Source of the DNA: Bog-159 sp963843255
Lineage (GTDB): Bacteria; Acidobacteriota; Terriglobia; Bryobacterales; Bryobacteraceae
Length of the DNA stretch: 64,000 nucleotides
Assembly (NCBI GenBank): GCA_963843255.1
Contig: CAWJJQ010000001.1
Coordinates: 620,001-684,000, forward strand
Reading direction: 5' to 3'
Numbering within the stretch: the stretch's first letter is position 1; each line of letters opens with the position of its first letter. Position numbers and translations under genes: made by a program. Shown piece by piece: positions 42,979-51,208 of the stretch. The notes under the pieces were generated by a model. The model worked only from the letters and a program-made list of their open reading frames with translations. It was not told the DNA's origin and searched no databases.

Positions 42979-44340
42979 TTACTCGATCAGGAACGGGGTT
43001 GCGCCGCCGCCGCTGAGGCCCGTATACTGCCCGGTCGTATCCTGTTTGAAGGTCGTGGAGCCGTTGATCTCGAGCGTATTGACCACCAGCGCGGTGTAGG
43101 AACCAGTGCTGCTCTGCCCCGTATACAGCAACGGCGCGGTCGGAATATAAATGGTGCCCTGGATCGACGCCGAAGTCGAACCGTTGATCTGGTTCTGGCT
43201 GGTATTGGTATCGTTTCTGTCCGAAAACCAGAAGATGCCCTGCATCGAGCCGGAGGTTGGCGCGGTAAACGTCACGCTCGGCTGGCCGCTGATGTTGAGC
43301 GTGCCGTAGCTATATCCGGTGGTCGCGGTGTTGTAAAAGGAAACGCCCGTGCCGTTCACGACGGTGCTCGCGCTGTTGATCTGCAGGCCCCCGCCATCCA
43401 GAATGTACTCGCCCGGCGAGAAGGTCACATTGCCACCGCTGATGTTGATGCCGCCACAATACACGCCGGGCGAAAGCGTCGTGGTCCCCGAGCTGAAGTT
43501 GTAGTTGGTATGGTTGCAGGAACCGACCGTGGGAGCGGTAAGGCTGGCCAGCGGATCGGCCACCGCCGTTTGTCCGGTCAGGGGCGTGGGTAGGATCGAA
43601 CCCTGGCCGATGTTGTTGACTTGGCCCACCACCGAAATCGAGCTGGCTGAGATGAAGTAGGGTTCCGCGCCCTCGGTGTGCAGCGCCGAAGAGCTGTTGG
43701 AATTCACGTAGATGCCGCAGGTAGTGGTAAGCTGCGCGCCATCCACTTGCATGGCTCGCGACGCGGTGCCGCTCAGCACATAGATGCAGCCGGACGCCGA
43801 TCCGGAAGATACGATCGCCGCCGTGGCGCGCGCACCTGCGAACATTCCTCCAGTGCTGAAAACCGCGGAAAACAACTGCGGCATGCGCGTATATGCGGTG
43901 GCCTGCGCCCAATAGACCACCTTTACGTTCGGATTGTAGGGCGGCGGGGTGGTGTTGTTCGCCGATATGGAAACCACTGTTTTGCCGCCGACCGCGAAAC
44001 CATTTTGCTTGGCGTACAGGCAGCCGTTGTCGAAATTGGTTTTTGGCGGGCTGTTCGGAGAGGAGGAGCAGGTTTGGCTGGCGGCTGTGCTGGACGTTCC
44101 GCACTGCGTTCCGCTGGTGGACGACGAACTGCACGTGATGGAGCTTCCGCTCACGCTGGACATCGCCGCCAAAACGGTAGACATGGCGGCCGATTCGGCG
44201 GCGGCATGCGCCGATTGCCGCATGTAATAAGACATGCCGGTCTCCATGGCTAAGCCCATCATGGAGAGCATGAGGATAATCATGAGAGTCGCCATGGGCA
44301 GGATTTGCCCGCGCTCTCCGCGCTCGATCAGTCGTCGCAT
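42979..44340 (-). CDS. TadG-like pseudopilin/secreted protein
   Basis: A 453-residue protein with the TadG/Flp N-terminus: a basic stretch, RGQILPMATLMIILMLSMMGL, then a long extracellular part. The latter half is Ser/Thr/Gly-rich with short beta repeats (SPGVYCGGINISGGNVTFSP, then GEYILDGGGLQINSAS), suggesting a right-handed beta-helix. Four cysteines lie in a cluster (CSSSSTSGTQCGTSSTAASQ region). It would be anchored by its N-terminal helix and face outward. No tad secretion ATPase or prepilin peptidase is encoded here, so the machinery must lie elsewhere. Confidence 0.8.
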   Translation of the reverse strand: MRRLIERGERGQILPMATLMIILMLSMMGLAMETGMSYYMRQSAHAAAESAAMSTVLAAMSSVSGSSITCSSSSTSGTQCGTSSTAASQTCSSSPNSPPKTNFDNGCLYAKQNGFAVGGKTVVSISANNTTPPPYNPNVKVVYWAQATAYTRMPQLFSAVFSTGGMFAGARATAAIVSSGSASGCIYVLSGTASRAMQVDGAQLTTTCGIYVNSNSSSALHTEGAEPYFISASSISVVGQVNNIGQGSILPTPLTGQTAVADPLASLTAPTVGSCNHTNYNFSSGTTTLSPGVYCGGINISGGNVTFSPGEYILDGGGLQINSASTVVNGTGVSFYNTATTGYSYGTLNISGQPSVTFTAPTSGSMQGIFWFSDRNDTNTSQNQINGSTSASIQGTIYIPTAPLLYTGQSSTGSYTALVVNTLEINGSTTFKQDTTGQYTGLSGGGATPFLIE

Positions 44341-44348
44341 AAAGGCCC

Positions 44349-44852
44349 TCAGAATAGGACGCGCTGCTTGGAATACGCGCCCATGTTATAAGTTCCGAAC
44401 TGGGTTGGCGACGTTCCCGGCCAGTACATGGCCATCGCCGACCTGAACTGGTATTGCAGCCGGATCTGCAGCACGGTGCCTACCGTGCTATCGGCTGACG
44501 GAGGCCAGGGATTGGTGTTTGTGGAACAGTTGGACGCCGGGTTGCACGTATAACTCGTACTGGGTGAAGTCAGGGTCACCACCAGTCCGCTGTTGGGCAA
44601 GCCAATGGCGTAAGCCTCCGCCGCCGCCGCGACATTCGCCACGGTCAACGAGCAGGCGTTGCTTCCACTGCTGCAGTGCGTACCGTGAACCGCAATGTAG
44701 CGATTGGTTTCCTTGGTGGCATAGGCCAGCGTTTGGTACGTCCACATGGCACGCCCCATTTCTACCACTGAAATGAACGTGAAAATCATGGGGATGCCCG
44801 CCAGGGTGAATTCCAGGACGCCGCTACCGCGAGACCGCCGGCGCCGTCTCAT
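44349..44852 (-). CDS. TadE-like minor pseudopilin, copy 2
   Basis: A 167-residue protein with an Arg-rich start and the TadE hydrophobic segment GVLEFTLAGIPMIFTFISVV, including the conserved glutamate typical of type IV-like pilins. The body is Ser/Thr/Asn-rich with paired cysteines (HCSSGSNAC, TCNPASNC). It starts inside the previous TadE-like gene (ATGA, 44849-44852) and ends eight bases before the TadG-like start, so the three form one operon. Confidence 0.85.
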   Translation of the reverse strand: MRRRRRSRGSGVLEFTLAGIPMIFTFISVVEMGRAMWTYQTLAYATKETNRYIAVHGTHCSSGSNACSLTVANVAAAAEAYAIGLPNSGLVVTLTSPSTSYTCNPASNCSTNTNPWPPSADSTVGTVLQIRLQYQFRSAMAMYWPGTSPTQFGTYNMGAYSKQRVLF

Positions 44853-45292
44853 TGGGTCACCAGCCTCATTTGCACCGTCCGGTTGAACGAGTATTGCGAT
44901 GGCAGGGTGGCCGGAATCGGGATGAGCACCGGGCTGGTGTACGTCACACTCACCTGGGAGGCTTCGGCGCCATCCGTGCCAGTCACCTGAGTTGCAGTGA
45001 CCACCACGGGCGATGCGCTGCAGGTATTCAGCGAAGAGGTCACATTCGGCAGGGCCTGCAGTTCCGCCAGTGCATAGGTGCAGGCCGTAGTGGCATCCGC
45101 CGCGGTACTCTTGCTCTGCGATGTATACCAGGCGGCCACACGCGCCGCATTCTGCGTGGAGATCAGCGCGTAGTTATAGAATCCAAGATCGAAAGTGCCA
45201 ATAAAAAGGAATAGGACCCAGGGGAGCAGCAACGCCGCCTCCAGCATGGCATGGCCCCGTTCGCTGTGTTTGGGGGTAGTCAGAACTTTCAT
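44849..45292 (-). CDS. TadE-like minor pseudopilin, copy 1
   Basis: A 147-residue protein with the TadE-type segment RGHAMLEAALLLPWVLFLFI, glutamate at the fifth position of the helix, followed by an extracellular domain with two cysteines (ATTACTYAL, LNTCSAS). It is first in the three-gene pseudopilin operon and overlaps the next gene by four bases. A palindromic repeat separates it from hemE upstream. Confidence 0.86.
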   Translation of the reverse strand: MKVLTTPKHSERGHAMLEAALLLPWVLFLFIGTFDLGFYNYALISTQNAARVAAWYTSQSKSTAADATTACTYALAELQALPNVTSSLNTCSASPVVVTATQVTGTDGAEASQVSVTYTSPVLIPIPATLPSQYSFNRTVQMRLVTQ

Positions 45293-45380
45293 TTCCTACG
45301 CCATGGTAGTAGGCCCCCGGTAGCGCGGACAATTGTGCTTAGGTTATCCGGTGGATGCTGCTGATGGTTAATTCGGTTAG

Positions 45381-45425
45381 GTGGGGCAGGCCCTCGGCCT
45401 GCCGCGGGGCTCGTAGCCCCGCGTA
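45381..45425. repeat. Two-stem palindromic repeat between hemE and tadE-like gene
   Basis: GGCAGGCC-CTC-GGCCTGCC is followed at once by GCGGGGC-TCGTA-GCCCCGC. The leading GTGGGGCAGGCCC matches the ends of the element at 32740-32845. It could also act as a Rho-independent-like barrier after hemE, though no T-tract follows. Confidence 0.7.
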
Positions 45426-45442
45426 TGGTTGGCCCCTCAACG

Positions 45443-46465
45443 TTACGGCTTAAACTCTCGCACCATCTCCACGCAGGCCTTGACGTTTTCCACCGGGGTC
45501 TCCGGCAGGATCCCGTGGCCTACGTTGAAGATGTGCCCAGGACGGGCTCCGGTGCGCTTCAATAGCTCGGCGATCTTCATCTTCAGCTCGGGCAGCGGCG
45601 CGAACAGGGCTACCGGGTCCAGGTTACCCTGCACCGCCGAGCGATAGCTGATTTCCATCCAGGCCTGGTCGATGTTGACGCGCCAGTCGACGCCCATCAC
45701 GTCGCCGCCTGCCGCATGCAGTTCCCGGAAAAAGCCCGAAGCGCCCGTACCGAAGTGTATGACCGGTACGCCCGTGGAGCGGATCCGTTCAATCAGCGCG
45801 CGCGAGTAAGGCTGCACGAAGCGCACATAATCGTCCGGACCCAAGGCGCCCACCCAGCTGTCGAAGACCTGGATGCAGCGCGCGCCCGCGGCCACCTGCA
45901 AGCTGGCGAAGGGCGCCTGTACGTCCACGATCTTGCCCATCAGGCGGCGCCACAGGATCTCGTCGGAATACATCATGCGCTTGGTGCGGATGTAATTGCG
46001 AGATGCGCCACCCTCGATCATGTAACTGGCCAGGGTGAACGGCGCGCCCACGAAACCGATCACAGGCACCTTGCCGGCCAGCGCCCGCACTACATTTTGA
46101 ATGGCTTCGCCGACATAGCCCAAATCGTCTGTATTGGCGGTCGAGAGGCTGTCCACGTCGGAATTGGTATGGACCGGGTTATCGATACGCGGCCCTTCGC
46201 CCGTGGCGAAGCGCAGTTTCAGGCCCATGGGCTCGACGGGCAGTAGCAGGTCGGCGAAAATAATCGCGGCATCCACGTCCAGGATTTCCACCGGCTGCAG
46301 CGTAACAGCGGCAGCCAGGTCCGGCCGTTTACAGATTTCGAGGATGCCATGCTTCGACCGTATTTCCCGGTATTGGCGCAAATAGCGGCCGGCCTGGCGC
46401 ATAAACCATACCGGACGATAATCCGTCGGTCTGCGCTTGCACGCATCCAAAAAGCGGCTTGTCAT
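45443..46465 (-). CDS. hemE: Uroporphyrinogen decarboxylase
   Basis: A cytosolic heme-pathway enzyme that converts uroporphyrinogen III to coproporphyrinogen III. The ATG at 46465 overlaps the apbE stop (ATGA) and gives 340 residues, the normal length. A longer ORF start at 46504 is less likely. Signature segments are RPVWFMRQAGRYLRQYRE (with the catalytic-site arginines), DAAIIFADLLLPVEPMG, and near the end GHIFNVGHGILPETP. It is the last gene of the rimP operon. Confidence 0.96.
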   Translation of the reverse strand: MTSRFLDACKRRPTDYRPVWFMRQAGRYLRQYREIRSKHGILEICKRPDLAAAVTLQPVEILDVDAAIIFADLLLPVEPMGLKLRFATGEGPRIDNPVHTNSDVDSLSTANTDDLGYVGEAIQNVVRALAGKVPVIGFVGAPFTLASYMIEGGASRNYIRTKRMMYSDEILWRRLMGKIVDVQAPFASLQVAAGARCIQVFDSWVGALGPDDYVRFVQPYSRALIERIRSTGVPVIHFGTGASGFFRELHAAGGDVMGVDWRVNIDQAWMEISYRSAVQGNLDPVALFAPLPELKMKIAELLKRTGARPGHIFNVGHGILPETPVENVKACVEMVREFKP

Positions 46466-47475
46466 TGGAGCCACGCGCATGGCTGTTCCGTCCTGTCTTC
46501 GCAAAAAAAGGCGCGAAATCTTTCTGGATTATGTTGCGCCGCCCACTGGCGGCCATTGATGAAAAACGGCTTCGCCCACGCCTCGCTGTCGATAGTGCGC
46601 GGGGTGATGAGTGAAACCGATAGCATACCCGGCGCCGGAAATCCGGTGCGCGGGTCCATAATGTGACTATAAATGTGACCTTCGGCACGAAAGAATTTCT
46701 CGTAACTGCCGGAGGTGGACATGGACTCGTTCTTCAAAAACACTTCGGCCACACTGGCCCGTTCGTTCTTGGGATCGCGGATGGTGATGCGCCAGCCGCG
46801 CGGTTCGTCGGGCGGCGCACCCAGCCCGTATATACTGCTGCCGGAGGCCGCCACCAGCGCGATGGCGATGCCTTTCTGCTTCAGCACGTCGACCATGCGA
46901 TCGACGGCGTAGCCCTTGCCGATGCCGCCGGGATCCAGTTCCACACCCTCCCGGTCGAAACTCACGGTTTGATGCGCGGTATCCAGGTGGACGTGTTTAT
47001 AGCCCACGTATTGCATGGCTGCCATCACTTCCGCGCGATGCGGCAGGTGACCGGTGCCCTTGTAAAAGCCCCAGACTTTCATCAGGGGACCAACGGAAAT
47101 GTCGAAGGCGCCTTCGCTTTCACGGCTGTACTCCTGGCAGGCCGCCAGCAGGTGGAACAGCTCCGCGGAGACATGCACCGGGTGTCGGGCAGCCTCGCGG
47201 TTCACCTCGCTCCACTCGCTATCGGGTTTATAGTTCGAAAGCATACTGTCCAGTTGCCGCGCTTCGTCGAAAGCCGCCTGGGCGGCCGTTTCCAGTGTCT
47301 GCCGGTCGTACCCGTAGACGGCGATCGAGTAAGCGGAGCCCATGGCCTCAGCGCTCTGCTCCAGGCGAAGCATTTCGCGGTCGGCCCGAGCAGGCCGGGA
47401 GGCCTGCACCACCGTCAACAAAAACAAAACTACCACAGTTTGTTTGACTTTAGGGCTGATTTTCGGTCGGCGCAC
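46462..47475 (-). CDS. apbE: FAD:protein FMN transferase (ApbE family)
   Basis: A 337-residue exported ApbE with a signal-anchor region (residues 12-28). Family motifs: AMGSAYSIAVYG near the N-terminus, VELDPGGIGKGYAVDRMVD for FAD/Mg2+ binding, ASGSSIYGLG, and STSGSYEKFF with HIMDPRTGFP. It attaches FMN covalently to threonine of target flavoproteins outside the cytoplasm. Targets such as NqrB/NqrC or other flavinylated carriers are not encoded in this window. It overlaps rbfA by 26 bases and hemE by four. Confidence 0.93.
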   Translation of the reverse strand: MRRPKISPKVKQTVVVLFLLTVVQASRPARADREMLRLEQSAEAMGSAYSIAVYGYDRQTLETAAQAAFDEARQLDSMLSNYKPDSEWSEVNREAARHPVHVSAELFHLLAACQEYSRESEGAFDISVGPLMKVWGFYKGTGHLPHRAEVMAAMQYVGYKHVHLDTAHQTVSFDREGVELDPGGIGKGYAVDRMVDVLKQKGIAIALVAASGSSIYGLGAPPDEPRGWRITIRDPKNERASVAEVFLKNESMSTSGSYEKFFRAEGHIYSHIMDPRTGFPAPGMLSVSLITPRTIDSEAWAKPFFINGRQWAAQHNPERFRAFFCEDRTEQPCAWLQ

Positions 47476-47818
47476 GCTTTTTTTTCGCTCTCTTTAGGAG
47501 AATTTCTACACGTGTGGCGGCATCCGGGCAGTGATCCGGCTCAAAATGCAGTTCCGGGATTCTCCTCAGGTTCAGGCGGCTGGCCAGTTCATGCCTAAGG
47601 TAATTCCGGGCATGCTCCAGGGCCGCCAGGGCCTGCTTCTGTTCCTGCTCATCCCTTCCCAGGCTTACTTTGATCGTGGCATGCCGCGAGTCCGGCGTGA
47701 CGGCTACGCCGGTCACATCCACGGAGATCAGGCGCGGGTCGGAAAGCTCGAATCCGATGATCTCGGAAAGCTCTTCCCGGACTGCCTCCGAGACTCGCAG
47801 GGAACGATGCTGATCCAT
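47450..47818 (-). CDS. rbfA: Ribosome-binding factor A
   Basis: A 122-residue KH-fold protein from ATG 47818. It has SLRVSEAVREELSEIIGFEL, DPRLISVDVTGVAVTPD and ARNYLRHELASRLNLRRIPE, the standard RbfA segments. It matures the 30S subunit by acting on the 17S rRNA 5' end. The longer upstream reading (start 47884) lacks family similarity. It lies in the conserved nusA-infB cluster. Confidence 0.94.
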   Translation of the reverse strand: MDQHRSLRVSEAVREELSEIIGFELSDPRLISVDVTGVAVTPDSRHATIKVSLGRDEQEQKQALAALEHARNYLRHELASRLNLRRIPELHFEPDHCPDAATRVEILLKRAKKKRAPTENQP

Positions 47819-47905
47819 ATCGAAAAACTGTGGCTGGTGGATGGTTGCTGGTGGATGGTGGCTGTGATCTAACCCACAAGCCACCGCCCACCAGCCACCG
47901 CTCTC

Positions 47906-48190
47906 TCACATCCATTCCACCGTCGTGCCGGTCAGCTCCGAGCCCAGCAGCGCGGCGGCTTCGTCTTCCACGGAGTGTAGCAGCCGTTCGGCAGGTGCGC
48001 GGTCCGACGCCACGGTCACCGCGGCCACCAGCGCCCGCTGCCACAAATCCTGATAATCGATCTCAGCCACTGCCACGTTGTAGCGGCTGCGCAGGCGGTC
48101 CTTCAGGCTTTTCACCACGTGCCGCTTATCCTTCAAAGAATGCGAATTCTGAAGGATGATTTCGAGCGTCAACACACCGATCGCAGGCAC
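47906..48190 (-). CDS. DUF503 (YlxP-like) protein
   Basis: A 94-residue protein with the family start IGVLTLEIILQNSHSLKDKR, then HVVKSLKDRLRSRYNVAVAE. It belongs to the small YlxP/DUF503 group commonly found between infB and rbfA, whose exact function is not settled but which is linked to ribosome maturation. It is six bases downstream of infB, in the same operon. Confidence 0.92.
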   Translation of the reverse strand: MPAIGVLTLEIILQNSHSLKDKRHVVKSLKDRLRSRYNVAVAEIDYQDLWQRALVAAVTVASDRAPAERLLHSVEDEAAALLGSELTGTTVEWM

Positions 48191-48196
48191 GGCGCC

Positions 48197-51166
48197 TCAG
48201 GCGAAGACTTCGGTCGCCACCCGCTCGGTGACGAACGCTTCGATAATATCGTGCTGCTTGATATCGCCGTAATTCTCGAGCGTGATGCCGCACTCCTGGC
48301 CGATCTTCACCTCGCTGACGTCATCTTTGAAGCGGCGTAGCGAGCTGACCTTGCCGGTGTAGACCACCACGTTGTCGCGCAGCAGCCGTACTTCGCTGTC
48401 GCGTGTGATGGACCCATCCTGCACCACGCATCCGGCCACGTTGCCGACCTTGGTGATGCGGAACGTCTCGCGAACCTCGGCTTTACCCTTGTAAACCTCT
48501 TTGAACACCGGCTCCAGCAGGCCCGTCATGGCGCGCTTGATTTCATCCGTCAGGTTGTAGATGATCGTGTGCAGCCGGATATCCACCTTCTCCTGCTCGG
48601 CCAGCGCGGAGGTATTGCGCTCCGGACGGACATTGAAGCCGATAATAATCGCGTCCGAAGCGGAGGCCAGCAGCACGTCCGACTCGTTGATGGCGCCCAC
48701 GCCGGAGCGCAGCACACGGATGCGCACCTTCTCGTTGGAGAGCTTCTGCAGCGTATCGCTGAGCACCTCGGCCGAACCACCCACGTCGGCCTTCAGGATC
48801 AGCGGCAGTTCGGTCACTTCGCCGGCCGCCAGTTTCTTGTGTAACTGCTCGAGCGTCAGGCGGCTGCTCTTGGCCATGGTGGCCTCGCGCACCTTGGCCT
48901 CGCGGAAGAGCACGATCTGCTTGGCTTTGGCGGTGTCTGTGACCACCTGGAAATCGTCGCCGGCTTCGGGCAGAGACTCCAGACCCAGCACTTCGACTGG
49001 GGTGGACGGCTCCGCCTCGCGAATCTGCTCGCCGCGGTCGTTCAGCATGGCGCGCACTTTGCCGAACACCGCGCCGCAGATGAAATAATCGCCCACGTGC
49101 AGCGTACCGTTGCGCACCAGTACGGTGGCCACCGGTCCGCGTCCGCGGTCGAGTTTGGCTTCGAGAACATTGCCCATGGCGGGCCGCGAGGGATTGGCCT
49201 TCAGATCCTGCAGATCGGCCACCAGGAGAATCATCTCCAGCAGCAGATCCAGGTTCAATTTCATCTTTGCCGATACGGGAACCATTACCGTATCGCCGCC
49301 CCAGTCTTCGGCCAGCAGGCCGCGGTCGGAGAGCTGTTGCTTGATCCGCTCGGGCTGCGCATCGGGCTTGTCGATCTTGTTGATCGCCACGATGATGGGA
49401 ACCTTGGCGGCGCGCGCGTGATCGATGGCCTCGAGCGTCTGCGGCATCACGCCATCATCTGCGGCCACCACCAGCACCACGATGTCGGTCACCTTGGCGC
49501 CGCGGGCGCGCATGCGGGTGAAGGCTTCGTGGCCGGGCGTATCGATGAACACGACCTTACGGCCGTCCTTTTCCACGTAGTATGCGCCGATATGCTGGGT
49601 GATGCCGCCGGCTTCCTTGGCGGCCACGTTGGCTTCCCGGATGGAGTCGAGCAAAGAAGTCTTGCCGTGATCGACATGGCCCATGATGGTGACCACCGGG
49701 GCCCGCTTGACCACGTCCTTCTGCTCTTCGGCGACTTCATCTTTCTGCTGCGATTCTTCTTCGTATGTGATGGTACTGGTGGACGCGCCGAACTCGCGCG
49801 CGATTTCGGTGGCCAGTTTGGAATCGAGCGTCTGGTTGATAGTGGCCAGGATGTTGCGATCCATCAGTTTCTTGATCACCATGCTGGCTTTCACATCCAG
49901 CTTTTCGGAAAGCTCCTTAACGGTAATGCCTTCGGTGACCGTGATCTCGCGGCTGACCGGCGGCGGTCCGGAGGGCGTCTGGCGCCGCGTGGATGGCCGT
50001 AGGATTTTCTCTTCGGGCTCCAGGCTGCGATCGCGCTGCGGACGTCCGCGCTTGTCGCCGGGACGGCGCTGCTGATCGGGCGGCGGAGGCGCTACCGCCG
50101 GCTCCATACCCGGACGGCGCGACGTGGGGTGCATCGGGCGCGGGCCGCCGGGACGCACGGGAGCGCCGGTGCGCATCCCCGGACTGGGACGCGGGACGGC
50201 AGGCTGACCCGGACGCAGGGGTCCACGGTAGATGGGTTGTCCAGGCGCGGGAGCGCTTTGCGGCCGCGATGGGAATCCCGGACGGGCGGGCGCGGGAGCC
50301 GCGGGCATTCCCGGCGTCGCCATGCGCGGCTGGCTGAGCTTGGCTAACAGGTCGGGACGCGGCGGCACCACGGGACGCGCGGCCGGCTGTCCGGCCAGCG
50401 GCCGGGAAGCGGGCGGCCGAGGCGCGCCAGGCGCCGGTGACGTGGCAGCTCCCGGGGCGGTAACACTAGCCGGAGCAGCAGGTCCGGCGGGCCTGGCTGG
50501 CTGCGGGCCGCGCGCAATAATTCCTGGCCTCTGCACGATGGGCGCCGATGGACGGATCGGCTCGCCCGCACCCGGAGGCATCGGCTGCCGGGGTCCCGAC
50601 AATACCTGACCCGGCCGCATGGATGGCATGGGACGCGGTGCCGGCGGAACCGGACGTCCGGGAGCTGTGGCGGCCGCGGGCGGCATCTGTGGAGTGGGCG
50701 GCGGCGCGACAGGTGACGGCGGCGCGGGTGCCGCCGGAGAAGCACTTGGCGGTGCACTTCCCGCCAAAGGCGGACGAATGGGATGCGCCGGGCGACCCGC
50801 TGGACGATCGATTGCTGACGTTCCTGGAGCCGGCGCAGGCGCCCTCTCCTCGATGGCTGACGGCTGGCTGGCAGGACTGCTCGGCGCCGCTTCGGAGACC
50901 GGTAACGTCTCCACAGTGGCGGCAGGCTGCTCGGCTTCCGGCGTGGCGGCGGGAACCCGCTCAGGAGCCCGTTCGGGAACGGCTCCGGTGGATTCCTCCG
51001 GGGCTTCATGACCGAAGATCCGCCGTAACTTGAGGGCGACATCTTCGTCGATCGAGCTGGAGTGGGTCTTCTTCTCGGTTACGCCCAATTCGGGCAGCCG
51101 GTCAATTATCTCGTGCGCTTTGACCTCTAACTCCCGAGCCAGCTCATTGATTCGGATCTTGTTCAT
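48197..51166 (-). CDS. infB: Translation initiation factor IF-2
   Basis: A 989-residue IF-2. It has an N-terminal IF2_N domain (residues 1-50) and an unusually long Pro/Ala/Gly-rich linker (about 55-395). A second IF2_N domain follows (VKELSEKLDVKASMVIKKLM), then the G domain with GHVDHGKTS, DTPGHEAF and NKID, and domains II-IV. It delivers fMet-tRNA and promotes subunit joining. The low-complexity linker is coded at very high GC. It is intact although long, in contrast with the nuo genes. Confidence 0.97.
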   Translation of the reverse strand: MNKIRINELARELEVKAHEIIDRLPELGVTEKKTHSSSIDEDVALKLRRIFGHEAPEESTGAVPERAPERVPAATPEAEQPAATVETLPVSEAAPSSPASQPSAIEERAPAPAPGTSAIDRPAGRPAHPIRPPLAGSAPPSASPAAPAPPSPVAPPPTPQMPPAAATAPGRPVPPAPRPMPSMRPGQVLSGPRQPMPPGAGEPIRPSAPIVQRPGIIARGPQPARPAGPAAPASVTAPGAATSPAPGAPRPPASRPLAGQPAARPVVPPRPDLLAKLSQPRMATPGMPAAPAPARPGFPSRPQSAPAPGQPIYRGPLRPGQPAVPRPSPGMRTGAPVRPGGPRPMHPTSRRPGMEPAVAPPPPDQQRRPGDKRGRPQRDRSLEPEEKILRPSTRRQTPSGPPPVSREITVTEGITVKELSEKLDVKASMVIKKLMDRNILATINQTLDSKLATEIAREFGASTSTITYEEESQQKDEVAEEQKDVVKRAPVVTIMGHVDHGKTSLLDSIREANVAAKEAGGITQHIGAYYVEKDGRKVVFIDTPGHEAFTRMRARGAKVTDIVVLVVAADDGVMPQTLEAIDHARAAKVPIIVAINKIDKPDAQPERIKQQLSDRGLLAEDWGGDTVMVPVSAKMKLNLDLLLEMILLVADLQDLKANPSRPAMGNVLEAKLDRGRGPVATVLVRNGTLHVGDYFICGAVFGKVRAMLNDRGEQIREAEPSTPVEVLGLESLPEAGDDFQVVTDTAKAKQIVLFREAKVREATMAKSSRLTLEQLHKKLAAGEVTELPLILKADVGGSAEVLSDTLQKLSNEKVRIRVLRSGVGAINESDVLLASASDAIIIGFNVRPERNTSALAEQEKVDIRLHTIIYNLTDEIKRAMTGLLEPVFKEVYKGKAEVRETFRITKVGNVAGCVVQDGSITRDSEVRLLRDNVVVYTGKVSSLRRFKDDVSEVKIGQECGITLENYGDIKQHDIIEAFVTERVATEVFA

Positions 51167-51208
51167 AAGAAATACAACGCTCGAACGCGGAGACGCACTC
51201 CACTCGTT

